Positions 8,049 to 16,782 of a stretch of 35,141 nucleotides of DNA are shown here, one piece after another. Positions within the stretch are counted from its first letter, which is position 1, and every line of letters begins with the position of its first letter. Both the position numbers and the translations under genes were made by a program. The stretch is taken from positions 246,951-282,091 of the forward strand of contig NZ_LMUT01000009.1 of the NCBI RefSeq assembly GCF_009765785.1. The letters run 5' to 3'. Origin of the DNA: Granulicella sp. L46 (GTDB lineage Bacteria; Acidobacteriota; Terriglobia; Terriglobales; Acidobacteriaceae). The notes beneath the pieces are model-generated. The model saw only the letters and a list, made by a program, of their open reading frames with translations. It was not told the DNA's origin and made no database searches.

Positions 8049-10184
8049 CTAGTCGCCGGCTACGGTCTCTTCGATATTGTTGACAACCTGAGCCTTGCTT
8101 TCAACCGGTGCTGCGGGCTTGATGCCGCCCAGGCCGCCGATCTCACCGATCGCAACGAATCCACCAGGAAGCTCCGGCTCCTTGAGGATTTCCTTGCGAT
8201 ACAGCTTGGCCATGCGAGCATTCTCAGCATCTTCCTTCAGCTTCTGATCGCGAGCGCGGATCTTTTCCTCGCGGGCGTTCTTGGCGATGCCGCTCTTGTC
8301 GAAGGTGTCGTTTGCAGCAGAGTCCACGTGTGCCTGGTTCAGGACCAGGTCGTACTTGGCTTCCTTCTCCAGACCAACCTTCTTGCCGCCTGCAAAGATC
8401 TCATGCCGACCGTGCTCCTCATACCACTTGGTGAGCGACGAGGTCATGTGCATCTTCTCGATGATGTTTCTCCAGCCAACACCCGTGTTGTACGCGCAGA
8501 AGCTGATCTCACCCTCTTGAGTTGCGTAGGGGATGATGCACTGCTCGGTGCGGCGGAAGTCGTAGTTGAAGAGATCCTGGAACCACATGCCCGCGATGAA
8601 CAGGAAGTTCCAACGATCCGCGCGACGCATCTTGATGTCGTCCATCGTGCGGTCGGCCGATACCTTGCCGTAGTTGCGGCCGGTTGCGCCAAAGCACTTA
8701 TCAAACTTGGTCAACAGCGAGAAGATGCTGAAGTGAGTCGGCGCATTCTTCGGTTCGTAGTTGCGAATGAGGGCCAGACCCGCGCCAATCATCGTCAAGT
8801 ACTTACCGCGAGCCGCATCGTTCACGCGAGCAATGTCCTTGGCAAGACGATCGGCATTAAGGAACGCGGTCACCGGAACGGCTTCCTTCGTTTCCTTGTC
8901 GATCATCAGCGCCATGCCGATACCGCAGTTCGGATGGCAACCGCAGGAAAGCTGGCCCCAGTCGTGCTCGGGCCCATGAACCAGGTCAGCCCAATCCGAG
9001 AAGGTGGACATGAAGCTGATCGGGAACCAGTCACGGACAGGCTCGCCGAGACCGGTCTGGTTCTTGACGTCATGCGCGAGGTGCGAAAGTGTATAACGCT
9101 GTGCCATACGACGCTCGTCGGACACATCCTCATCGCGGCCGGTGAACGACACAGGCTGGAAGGAGAGGAAGTTGATCTTCTTGGGGTTGTCGAGAGCGAA
9201 CTCGATGATGCGGCCAACCTGCTCGTTATTGATGCCGTTGATGATGCAGGTGACGGGAACGATGTCCACGCCGGCTTCATGCAGGTTGTGGATGGCCTGG
9301 AGCTTGACGTCGAATGCGTTTCCGACCTTGCGGTGGCTATTCGGTGCGTTGCCGATGCCGTCAAACTGCAGGTACGCGTAACGCAGACCGGCTTCGGCGG
9401 CAGCCTTCGAAAATTCCTTGGACTTGGCAAACTCGATGCCGTTGGTCGCAGCCTGCACCGACGTGTAGCCGACCTTACGCGCGTAGGCGACGGCGTCGAG
9501 GAAGTAGGGGCTCAGCGTAGGCTCGCCACCCGAAAACTGCACCGACATCTGGCGCTTGGGCTTGATGGTGACCGCGTTGTCGAGCATGGTCTTGATCTCG
9601 TCCCACGTGAGCTCATGCACGAAACCAACCTGGTTGGCGTCCATGAAGCAGGGGTCGCACATCATGTTGCAACGGTTCGTCAGATCGATGGTGAGCACCG
9701 AACCACGGCCGTGGGTGACGGTCGAGGTGCCGTGATTGTGCAGCTTGCCATCGTTGTGGGCGCGGATATCGCGGCCCGGGAAAACTTCTTCGAGATGCTT
9801 GAAGAAAGCCGTGTCGATCGACATGACATCTTCAAAGTGTCCGTGAATCGGGCAATCCTTCACCATCAGGATCTGGCCATCGCGCTCGATGATCTGCGCC
9901 TTGATCTCGCCGACCTTCTCATTGAGAAGAATCTCGTGGGGCAGCTTGCCGTCCACGATCTGCTGGCGGATCTGGGGCACACACTTAGGACATAGGGAGT
10001 CGGTCGTACGCGGCCAGCCAAGGGGCGGCTTCTCCTTCTGGTACGACTTCAGCAACGGCTTATCCGACCACTTCGGAGTGAAGCTAGCGTTGGGGCTGAT
10101 AGCGTTCAGCTTGCTAAACACGCTCCAGCCGGCCTTCGCGGCCACGACTACGCCTGTCTCGAAGAATTTTGTTGCCTTACCCAT
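8049..10184 (-). CDS. radical SAM protein of the tetraether/membrane-spanning lipid synthase (Tes, MJ0619-like) family
   Basis: A 711-residue radical SAM enzyme. The SAM-cluster motif is C172-x3-C176-x2-C179 (NRCNMMCDPCF), with SGGEP at 218-222. Before it, LCPKC (C65, C68) and DCPIHG (C111) form the typical N-terminal metal-binding region of MJ0619-like proteins; C414, C416, C420 and C549, C563 could bind auxiliary clusters. Archaeal Tes joins two lipid tails carbon-to-carbon, and bacterial relatives are proposed to make membrane-spanning diacids such as iso-diabolic acid, a known acidobacterial lipid. The last ~80 residues form a charged helical tail not needed by the core fold. ATG 10184 has AGGAG 10 nt upstream. 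The assignment to this family is from motif recognition; exact substrate is inference. Confidence 0.75.
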   Translation of the reverse strand: MGKATKFFETGVVVAAKAGWSVFSKLNAISPNASFTPKWSDKPLLKSYQKEKPPLGWPRTTDSLCPKCVPQIRQQIVDGKLPHEILLNEKVGEIKAQIIERDGQILMVKDCPIHGHFEDVMSIDTAFFKHLEEVFPGRDIRAHNDGKLHNHGTSTVTHGRGSVLTIDLTNRCNMMCDPCFMDANQVGFVHELTWDEIKTMLDNAVTIKPKRQMSVQFSGGEPTLSPYFLDAVAYARKVGYTSVQAATNGIEFAKSKEFSKAAAEAGLRYAYLQFDGIGNAPNSHRKVGNAFDVKLQAIHNLHEAGVDIVPVTCIINGINNEQVGRIIEFALDNPKKINFLSFQPVSFTGRDEDVSDERRMAQRYTLSHLAHDVKNQTGLGEPVRDWFPISFMSTFSDWADLVHGPEHDWGQLSCGCHPNCGIGMALMIDKETKEAVPVTAFLNADRLAKDIARVNDAARGKYLTMIGAGLALIRNYEPKNAPTHFSIFSLLTKFDKCFGATGRNYGKVSADRTMDDIKMRRADRWNFLFIAGMWFQDLFNYDFRRTEQCIIPYATQEGEISFCAYNTGVGWRNIIEKMHMTSSLTKWYEEHGRHEIFAGGKKVGLEKEAKYDLVLNQAHVDSAANDTFDKSGIAKNAREEKIRARDQKLKEDAENARMAKLYRKEILKEPELPGGFVAIGEIGGLGGIKPAAPVESKAQVVNNIEETVAGD

Positions 10185-10306
10185 ATCTTTATCTCTCCTG
10201 AAGGTTTGCCCCGACAATTGCGCGGCAAGAAGTTGTTTCCCACATTACGTACCCTTGCACGGTCAAGGCTATGGGAGGGACGCCTCTAAGTCGTTGGTTT
10301 AGCAGT

Positions 10307-10354
10307 GAACGGGGATATATTGCAGCGAATGGGGATATCGTCGGTTGAATGGGG
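10307..10354. repeat. three phased GAAYGGGG repeats, 20-bp period
   Basis: GAAYGGGG begins at 10307, 10327 and 10347; the first two copies extend to GAAYGGGGATAT. The exact 20-bp spacing places all copies on one face of the helix. They lie in the 227-bp gap between mutS2 and the radical SAM gene, about 120-170 bp upstream of the latter's start and upstream of a TTGACC (10266-10261, minus), a possible -35 with no good -10. The layout suits an activator or repressor site for the radical SAM gene. Confidence 0.5.
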
Positions 10355-10411
10355 TGGTCGGTCAGGGTCAGCTAACGTCAATAGAATGTGTTGGCTTCCC
10401 AACTCGAAGCG

Positions 10412-12904
10412 TCACACTCGCAATTCCACGATCGTCGCACCCTGTCCACCTTCGTTATAAGGCGGCTCTGAAACCGAAGTTACATGTGGATGCTTGACCA
10501 GGAAATCGCGTAGCGTCCTGCGCAAAATTCCCATTCCCACGCCATGCACCACACGAATGCGGGGTAGGCCAGCGAGAAACGCTCGCTCCAGGAATCGCTC
10601 GACCTCGCTCTCTGCCTCGTCCGCGGTCCGGCCGATGACATTGATCTCCGAACTCATGTAATCAGAGTCTTCCGAATTCGATGTTGTGGATACGGTGATG
10701 CCTCCGCGTCGCTTCACCGCCTCGAGCGGCTTGTCGGCCACGGCCGTTATTTCGGCAACGTCTTCGCGTCCGACTCGGGTCTTCATCGAGCCAATCGCGA
10801 CCTCAAGCGTCTTGGCGTCGATGACCCGCACCACTCGCCCTTCGCGGTTGAGAGACTTCAACCTGACAATGTCGCCGGGTTTCGGATCCCGCTGCCGATC
10901 CGCAGTCTTCTTTTGTGCCTCCGTTTGCGAAGGAGCGTTATGAGCGAACACCGTCGTTTGAAACTGTTCAGAGAACTCACGCTTCAGTCGGGCGATCCGC
11001 AAAGCCGAATCCCGGGCGATTTTTTGCGCAACAGTCTTGTCATCGATAGCCTTCACCGTATCTCGTAATTGCACTTCGAAGTCTTCGATGAGACTCTTCA
11101 GCTGCTTCTCAAGCTCGCGTGTGCGCGCCTGCTGCTCGGCGCGACCCTCGTGCTCAAGCCGCAGCCGTTCCTTCGCTAACTCGCGCTCGGCTACGCTCAA
11201 ATGTTCCCGTTCGGCCGAAGCAGCGGTAAGCTGGGCGTGCAACTCGTCCAAAAACCTGCCGATGTCCACCTGCTGCGTCGTCATCTGTGAACGCGCATTC
11301 GCCACAATCCCCGGGTCGAGTCCCAACCGCGCCGCAATATTCAACCCCGCAGAGGCACCGGGCACTCCCAGCCGCAGCTCATACGTCGGCGCCAGCGCCA
11401 CCTCGTCGAATCCCACCGCCGCATTGATTACACCCTCATGCTTGGCCGCATACACCTTCAGCGAGGTGAGGTGCGTTGTGATGATGCACCATGCGCCACG
11501 TTCAAGAAAGTGTTCCGCGACCGCAACGGCTAGCGCTGCTCCTTCTTCCGGATCCGTCGCTGACCCCAACTCATCCAGCAACACCAGGGACTGCGCATCC
11601 GCATCCCGAGCAATGCGTTCTACGTGAACAATATGGGCCGAAAACGTGGAGAGGTTTTGCTCAATCGACTGCGCGTCCCCGATGTCCGCGTAGATGGCCG
11701 TAAAGAATGGAAGGTGCGCCTTCTCCGCCGGCACGGGCAAGCCGGCCTGCGCCATCAGGGTGACCAAGCCGGAAGTCTTCAGCGCCACGGTCTTTCCCCC
11801 GGTGTTCGGTCCGCTGATAATCATCTGTCGCTTGCCTGCGGGAAGGGTAATAGTAAGCGGAACGATCACTCCGCCCTGCGCACGCAGCCGCAGGTCTAGC
11901 AACGGATGACGCGCCGCGAATAGATTGAACTCGTCTGTCGCATCTTCCTCGGAATCCGAAGTAGACCCTGCGAAGCTCGGTCGTATACAGCTCAATTCCA
12001 CAGCAAAACGTGCAATCCCCTGATGTGCGTCGGCCTCACCCAGGATCGTTGCCCCCAGCAAAAGCGCGTCGCTCTGCGCAGCAATCGCACGGGTCATGGC
12101 AACCAGGATCCGATGAATCTCCCCTTGCTCCTCATCCAGCAGCCGCGCCAACTCGTTGTTGTGTTCGATGGTTTCCATCGGTTCCACAAACACGGTCTGA
12201 CCGCTCGAGCTTGAGCCGTGAATCACGCCGCCGACCTTACGCTTGAATTCGTTCTTGACTGGAATCACGAAGCGCTCGCCACGCACGGTAATCAGTGAGT
12301 CCTGCGTGCTGCCATCCTCCGAAAGCTTCGCAAGCGCTCGTCGCAGACTCGTCTCAATCGCCCGGTGTTGCTGCTCCAGCGCGCGGCGAATCCGGCGCAG
12401 TTCGGGAGACGCGTCATTGCTCAGGCTGCCGTCCGGCTCGATTTTTCCGCCGAGCGATCTCAACAGTTCTCCCAGATCGTAAGGAAGCAACGGAGCTGTG
12501 AGCTGCTCAATCCCCGGCCACTGATCTCGTACCGAATCCGGGGGAGACAGGACAACCTGCCTCCACGCCTCCACACGTTCCGCATGCACGATCAGCGATC
12601 GAATCTCCATCGCCTCAAGCGCCGCACCCTCAATCCGAGCCTTTTCGAGAGTCTCTGTCACATCGAAGATGCCGCGAAAGTCGAAGCTGCCACCTGCGAT
12701 GAGCTTCTGCATCTCGGCGTTGCGTTGCTGCTGTTCTTCGACCCACGCGGCTTCAGAGCTGGGCTGCAATGCCTTGATCCATTCCCTGCCCAGCGGCGAT
12801 TGTGCCCTATGAGCCAGTCGTTCGATCAGCTCGGGCCATTGCAGTGCCTCGGCACTTATTTCAGACAGCGGAGACGGAATTTCAGGAAGGAATGCCACAC
12901 ACAT
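10412..12904 (-). CDS. mutS2: MutS2-type endonuclease/ATPase
   Basis: MutS2 homolog of about 830 residues, implicated in suppressing recombination or in rescuing collided ribosomes. It starts with the family-typical helix around LIERLAHRAQSPLGRE. Walker A is GPNTGGKT (about 365-372) and Walker B is LVLLDELGS (about 440-448). A coiled-coil rich in Glu/Arg/Gln follows (about 555-640), then a KOW-like segment with GDIVRL, and a C-terminal Smr nuclease domain with VVHGVGMGILRR. I place the start at ATG 12904; TATTCT directly before it would put a transcript start at the in-frame GTG 12898. The open frame reaches 13060, but that extension does not look like protein of this family. Confidence 0.93.
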   Translation of the reverse strand: MCVAFLPEIPSPLSEISAEALQWPELIERLAHRAQSPLGREWIKALQPSSEAAWVEEQQQRNAEMQKLIAGGSFDFRGIFDVTETLEKARIEGAALEAMEIRSLIVHAERVEAWRQVVLSPPDSVRDQWPGIEQLTAPLLPYDLGELLRSLGGKIEPDGSLSNDASPELRRIRRALEQQHRAIETSLRRALAKLSEDGSTQDSLITVRGERFVIPVKNEFKRKVGGVIHGSSSSGQTVFVEPMETIEHNNELARLLDEEQGEIHRILVAMTRAIAAQSDALLLGATILGEADAHQGIARFAVELSCIRPSFAGSTSDSEEDATDEFNLFAARHPLLDLRLRAQGGVIVPLTITLPAGKRQMIISGPNTGGKTVALKTSGLVTLMAQAGLPVPAEKAHLPFFTAIYADIGDAQSIEQNLSTFSAHIVHVERIARDADAQSLVLLDELGSATDPEEGAALAVAVAEHFLERGAWCIITTHLTSLKVYAAKHEGVINAAVGFDEVALAPTYELRLGVPGASAGLNIAARLGLDPGIVANARSQMTTQQVDIGRFLDELHAQLTAASAEREHLSVAERELAKERLRLEHEGRAEQQARTRELEKQLKSLIEDFEVQLRDTVKAIDDKTVAQKIARDSALRIARLKREFSEQFQTTVFAHNAPSQTEAQKKTADRQRDPKPGDIVRLKSLNREGRVVRVIDAKTLEVAIGSMKTRVGREDVAEITAVADKPLEAVKRRGGITVSTTSNSEDSDYMSSEINVIGRTADEAESEVERFLERAFLAGLPRIRVVHGVGMGILRRTLRDFLVKHPHVTSVSEPPYNEGGQGATIVELRV

Positions 12905-12910
12905 AGAATA
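12905..12910 (-). promoter_or_regulatory. -10-like box at the mutS2 start (TATTCT)
   Basis: TATTCT directly precedes ATG 12904 and lies 6 nt before the in-frame GTG at 12898. With no Shine-Dalgarno sequence present, this suggests a leaderless mutS2 mRNA beginning at the GTG. Confidence 0.3.
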
Positions 12911-13061
12911 CGGTGAAACGGATCTGTCTCGATGAGCTTGGGCCGCCCACTTCAATGCAACCGGCGCCATGAGCCGGCGGCTCTGGTGGAACCTAATCCA
13001 CAATGTTTGCGTAATCTTTAGCACCAGAACACGTAAGAATGTGTTTTGAGGAGGCAGCACA

Positions 13062-13604
13062 ATGAACTGTTCAGCATGCGGAAATCCTTTGTCGCCGGAT
13101 GCGCGATTCTGCCCTCGCTGTGGCGGCCAGACTTTTTTCCACCAGCAGCCGGGGTCAGCCTATCCACAGCCACCGATGGCCTATGACCGCGTCTCGCGGA
13201 ATATTCATGGCTTAGGAATTCTCTGGCTCGTGTATGCAGGCTTGAGGATCTTTTCTGGGCTGTTTGGCGTTCTGATCCTTCACGGCATCTTCGGCAGTCA
13301 CTTTGGCAACTCCGACTTCAATCTCGGTTGGAGCCCCTTCGGATCGATGTGGCTTGCCAGCCTCTGGCCAATGGCCCTGTTTTCGCTCTTGACCAGCGTC
13401 TGCTGCATCCTTCTGACCGGATACGCCCTGCTGACGCGCCAACCGTGGGGACGCATCTTCGCTATCGTCTTCGGCATTCTGGCTCTAATTCATTTGCCCC
13501 TCGGAACGGCTCTCGGGATCTACACGCTTTGGGTCCTCGCGCCCAGTCTTAGCGGGTACGAGTACGCGTCGCTCGCTGATGCGCAGCACAAAGCTCAAAC
13601 GTGA
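13062..13604 (+). CDS. zinc-ribbon membrane protein, function unknown
   Basis: A 180-residue protein. The N-terminus is a zinc ribbon, C3-x2-C6 and C17-x2-C20 (NCSACG...FCPRCGG), followed by a Gln/Pro-rich linker and about three hydrophobic segments (near 48-75, 97-125 and 130-165), so the ribbon is probably cytoplasmic and tethered to the membrane. GAGGAGG (13048-13054) 7 nt before the ATG fixes the start. The architecture is common in acidobacteria and other bacteria but has no assigned function. It is transcribed divergently from mutS2 and lies 57 bp before hemB, with which it may share a transcript, though hemB has its own -10-like box. Confidence 0.8.
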   Translation: MNCSACGNPLSPDARFCPRCGGQTFFHQQPGSAYPQPPMAYDRVSRNIHGLGILWLVYAGLRIFSGLFGVLILHGIFGSHFGNSDFNLGWSPFGSMWLASLWPMALFSLLTSVCCILLTGYALLTRQPWGRIFAIVFGILALIHLPLGTALGIYTLWVLAPSLSGYEYASLADAQHKAQT

Positions 13605-13648
13605 GGCTGCCTGTGATCGGTGTTACCGACGCAAAGCCGCGTTAGCCA

Positions 13649-13654
13649 TAGAAT
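13649..13654 (+). promoter_or_regulatory. -10-like box of hemB (TAGAAT)
   Basis: TAGAAT ends 7 nt before the hemB ATG at 13662. There is no Shine-Dalgarno sequence, so transcription may begin at or just before the start codon. Confidence 0.35.
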
Positions 13655-13661
13655 TGTCTGC

Positions 13662-14648
13662 ATGGAATTTCCTGCAACGCGTCTACGCCGTCTCCGCTCC
13701 TCCGCTGCCATGCGGTCGCTCGTCCGTGAGACACATCTGGAGCCCTCCGCCCTCATCTACCCCTTGTTTCTCTGCGAGGGCGAGGGTGTGCGTCGGGAGA
13801 TCAGCAGCATGCCGGGCGTCTTCAATCTTTCCAGTGACGAAGCAGTGAAGGAAGTCGAGGCGTGTGCTTCCCTGGGCATCGGAGGCCTGCTGCTCTTCGG
13901 TATTCCGGACGAGAAGGACGAGCAGGGCAGCGGTGCCTGGGCCTCCGACGGAATCGTTCAGCGCGGTCTACGGGCAATCAAAAAATCCTCCCAGGCTGAA
14001 TCGCTGGTAGTAATCGCTGACGTCTGTCTCTGCGAGTACACCTCCCACGGACACTGCGGCATTGTCACGCGCGACGGCGACCATTTCGACGTAGAAAACG
14101 ACTCCAGCGTAGCCCTGCTTGCCAAAACAGCGGCATCGCTCGCCGAAGCAGGTGCCGACGTCATCGCCCCCAGCGACATGATGGACGGCCGCGTCGCCGC
14201 CATCCGCACCGCGCTCGACGAGGCCGGCAAGCACAACACCCCCATCCTCAGCTACGCGTCGAAGTTTGCCTCTGCCTTTTACGGCCCCTTCCGCGAGGCG
14301 GCCGATTCAGCCCCACAATTTGGCGACCGCCGCACCTACCAGATGGACGGCGCCAACCTGCGCGAGGCCATGCGCGAGATCGAACAGGACATTGCAGAGG
14401 GCGCCGATATGCTGCTGATGAAGCCCGCGATGCCTTACCTCGATGTCATCCGCGAAGCTCGCAACAGATTCGACCTTCCAATGGGCGCCTACCAGGTTTC
14501 AGGCGAATATTCGATGCTGCACGCGGCCTTTCAGCGCGGCTGGCTGGAACCCGAACGCGCAATGCTCGAAAGCCTGCTGAGCATCCGCCGCGCCGGCGCA
14601 GATTTCATCGTCACCTACTTCGCGAAAGACGCCGCAAAGGCACTTTAG
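13662..14648 (+). CDS. hemB: delta-aminolevulinic acid dehydratase (porphobilinogen synthase)
   Basis: A 328-residue cytoplasmic enzyme that condenses two 5-aminolevulinate molecules to porphobilinogen in heme biosynthesis. The two Schiff-base lysines are Lys201 in [16 protein letters not shown] and Lys254 in [25 protein letters not shown] carries three cysteines (122, 124, 132), the catalytic-zinc version of the metal site rather than the magnesium-only type. The ATG at 13662 is chosen because [12 protein letters not shown] begins the family fold; an upstream in-frame extension to 13620 looks non-coding. No other heme genes are in the window. It converges on the lysozyme gene with a 31-bp gap. 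Confidence 0.96.
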   Translation: MEFPATRLRRLRSSAAMRSLVRETHLEPSALIYPLFLCEGEGVRREISSMPGVFNLSSDEAVKEVEACASLGIGGLLLFGIPDEKDEQGSGAWASDGIVQRGLRAIKKSSQAESLVVIADVCLCEYTSHGHCGIVTRDGDHFDVENDSSVALLAKTAASLAEAGADVIAPSDMMDGRVAAIRTALDEAGKHNTPILSYASKFASAFYGPFREAADSAPQFGDRRTYQMDGANLREAMREIEQDIAEGADMLLMKPAMPYLDVIREARNRFDLPMGAYQVSGEYSMLHAAFQRGWLEPERAMLESLLSIRRAGADFIVTYFAKDAAKAL

Positions 14649-14679
14649 CGTGCCGCCCGCGCAACGTGTGGCCAGACGA

Positions 14680-15117
14680 TCAGGCGGTAAATAGGGCCGC
14701 TTCCGCATTCCGCCGCCGCACTAATCCGGAGACCACTTCACCGCCGGCGTGCACCCACAACGTAAACTGCGCAACAGCGCCCCCAAAATCACGACTATTT
14801 ACCTTTCGCAATAGTGTGGACTGAACGAAGTTTCCACGACCAGCGTTGAAACAGAAGTCCACCATTGCATCGAATTGGCCTTGGGACATCGCGGCATGGA
14901 CCGCGCGATTCACGCAGGCAACGGCCTCTGCCAGATCTGCCTGAAGCAACGTCTCAGCTTCCGCCTCGCTGATGGATTGACCCGGTAAAACGGAGGGCCC
15001 TGTGTGACCGTAGCCGATCGTCCAATTGCCGACGCAATCCTGATACGCCCCCAGCTGGAGTCCCTCAAAGCTCTTGGTGAGCGCTAATCCCCGATCGCTA
15101 TAGCTAAATTCCTGCAT
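14680..15117 (-). CDS. GH24 phage-type lysozyme (endolysin-like)
   Basis: A 145-residue glycoside hydrolase family 24 muramidase that would cleave peptidoglycan. Catalytic residues match T4 lysozyme in identity and spacing: Glu18 (SFEGL), Asp27 (YQD) and Thr33 (WTIGYGH), with 9- and 6-residue steps as in T4 E11, D20 and T26. It has no signal peptide and no SAR-type membrane anchor, so it would need a holin or lysis to reach the wall. No phage structural gene is adjacent; it stands between hemB and lpdA as an orphan. It may be a domesticated phage endolysin. Holin-like small genes occur some 8 kb away and lrgAB 12 kb away, but a link is only inferred. Confidence 0.9.
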   Translation of the reverse strand: MQEFSYSDRGLALTKSFEGLQLGAYQDCVGNWTIGYGHTGPSVLPGQSISEAEAETLLQADLAEAVACVNRAVHAAMSQGQFDAMVDFCFNAGRGNFVQSTLLRKVNSRDFGGAVAQFTLWVHAGGEVVSGLVRRRNAEAALFTA

Positions 15118-15294
15118 TGAAAGCGCACCTCCACGAGCGCATGGGTTACTTCAAAACTTGATGAAATGGCCGCTTGAATCGCGCAGCCTCGTCGCACATC
15201 GAATGACGTGGGCTGCAGCAACGGCTAAACTAAGGTCTCAGGGAACTTGAGAACACGGGAACGTGCGATACCGCCGGCCGTGATCCCCCAACGA

Positions 15295-16758
15295 ATGGAG
15301 CAAACTCTCTTGGCAGACACTATTTATGACCTGGCTATCGTCGGCGGCGGGCCGGCAGGCTATACCTGCGCCATCCGCGCGGCACAACTCGGCCTCAAGG
15401 TCGCGCTCATCGAAAAGACCGACAAGCTTGGCGGAACATGTCTTCACTGGGGCTGCATCCCCACCAAGGCAATGCTGTTTTCGGCCGAGATCTGGGACCA
15501 TCTCAAGCACGCCGAGAGCTATGGAATCGAAGGCGTCTCTTCGCCGACACTCAACTGGAACAACCTGCTTAAGCGCAAGAACGACATCATCGTGAAGCAC
15601 ACCAAAGGCCTCGACTTCCTGATGAAGAAAAATAAGATCACCGTCGTGCGCGGCCATGGCCGGCTCACCGGCCCCGCCAAGGCAGAGGTCTTCACAATCG
15701 ACGTCTCCGCAGAAGATAAAGGCAAAAGCCAGGGATCAGAGCTCCAAACTGCAACCCAGGTTTTGGCGAAAAAAGTCGTCCTTGCCACAGGCTCCGACGC
15801 GCGCATGCTGCCCGGCTATAAGGCCGACGACACGATCCTCACCAACATAGAGATCCTCACCCTGCCGGCTCTTCCAAAGTCACTCATCGTGATCGGCTCG
15901 GGAGCGGTGGGTGTCGAGTTCGCCTCGGTCTTCAAGAGCTTCGGCTCCGATGTGACCATCATCGAGGCCCTCCCGCGCATTGTTCCAGTTGAAGACGAGG
16001 AGATCTCGAAGGAACTCACTCGCGCCTACAAGAAACGCGGCATCGATGTAAACGTCAGCTGCAAAGTCGAGAAGATTGAGAAAACGAGCGCCGGCGTCAA
16101 GGTAAGTTTCACCGACGCTGCCGGTAAGCCCCAGGTCAAAGAAGCGGAGAAAGTCCTGGTGGCCGTCGGCCGCGGTCCGCGCACCGCAGACGCAGGTATC
16201 GACAAGGTGAAGATCACCCTGGACCGTGGCTTCGTCCCCGTCAACGAGTGGATGGAAACCTCCGAGCCCGGCGTCTATGCGATTGGCGATATTGTTGCCG
16301 GACTACCGCAGCTCGCCCACGTTGGCGCGATGTGCGGTGTCGTTGTAGCCAGCAAGTTGGCTGGCAAATATGCATTGCCTGTTCGGAAAGATCGCGTTCC
16401 GGGCTGCACCTACTGCGACCCGCAGATCGGCAGCGTCGGCCTAACAGAAGCTCAGGCTAAGGAGAAGGGTTATCAGGTAAAGGTCGGCAAGCTCCCATTC
16501 GTCGGCAACTCCAAAGCCACCATCGTCGACTCCCACGATGGCTTTGTAAAGGTCGTCTCCGATGCGAAGTACGGCGAGGTCCTCGGCGTCCATATCATCG
16601 GCCCGCAAGCCACGGAGCTCATTGCCGAGTGCGTCGTTGCCATGCAGCTTGAGGCCACCGTTGAGGAGATGATGTTCATCATCCACGCGCACCCCACCCT
16701 CTCCGAAAGCTTGCTGGACGGCTTCTCCAGCGTCGAAGGCATGGCGATCAACGTGTAG
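15295..16758 (+). CDS. lpdA: dihydrolipoamide dehydrogenase (E3)
   Basis: A 487-residue FAD flavoprotein, the E3 subunit that reoxidises dihydrolipoyl groups of 2-oxoacid dehydrogenase complexes with NAD+. The FAD-binding AIVGGGPAG lies at the N-terminus, the redox disulfide is C49/C54 in GGTCLHWGCIPTK, the NAD-binding motif is VIGSGAVGVEFAS, and the C-terminal dimer-face His-Glu pair lies in HAHPTLSE. The start is ambiguous: ATG 15295 has no Shine-Dalgarno sequence, while an in-frame TTG at 15310 has GGAG (15297-15300) 9 nt upstream and gives a family-like N-terminus. It heads a plus-strand run with a DUF1348-like gene, lipB and E2. Confidence 0.95.
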   Translation: MEQTLLADTIYDLAIVGGGPAGYTCAIRAAQLGLKVALIEKTDKLGGTCLHWGCIPTKAMLFSAEIWDHLKHAESYGIEGVSSPTLNWNNLLKRKNDIIVKHTKGLDFLMKKNKITVVRGHGRLTGPAKAEVFTIDVSAEDKGKSQGSELQTATQVLAKKVVLATGSDARMLPGYKADDTILTNIEILTLPALPKSLIVIGSGAVGVEFASVFKSFGSDVTIIEALPRIVPVEDEEISKELTRAYKKRGIDVNVSCKVEKIEKTSAGVKVSFTDAAGKPQVKEAEKVLVAVGRGPRTADAGIDKVKITLDRGFVPVNEWMETSEPGVYAIGDIVAGLPQLAHVGAMCGVVVASKLAGKYALPVRKDRVPGCTYCDPQIGSVGLTEAQAKEKGYQVKVGKLPFVGNSKATIVDSHDGFVKVVSDAKYGEVLGVHIIGPQATELIAECVVAMQLEATVEEMMFIIHAHPTLSESLLDGFSSVEGMAINV

Positions 16759-16782
16759 CGGAGCCGCTACAAGGACAAAGCT

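Noticed and set aside
8328..9995. A 555-codon open frame on the plus strand
   Set aside because: It lies entirely antisense to the radical SAM gene, whose motifs are unmistakable; the frame has the composition of a mirrored GC-rich gene and no recognisable domain.
12905..13060. N-terminal extension of MutS2 to 13060
   Set aside because: The extension begins at a GTG next to the divergent gene's ribosome site, has no family similarity and covers the probable promoter region of both genes.
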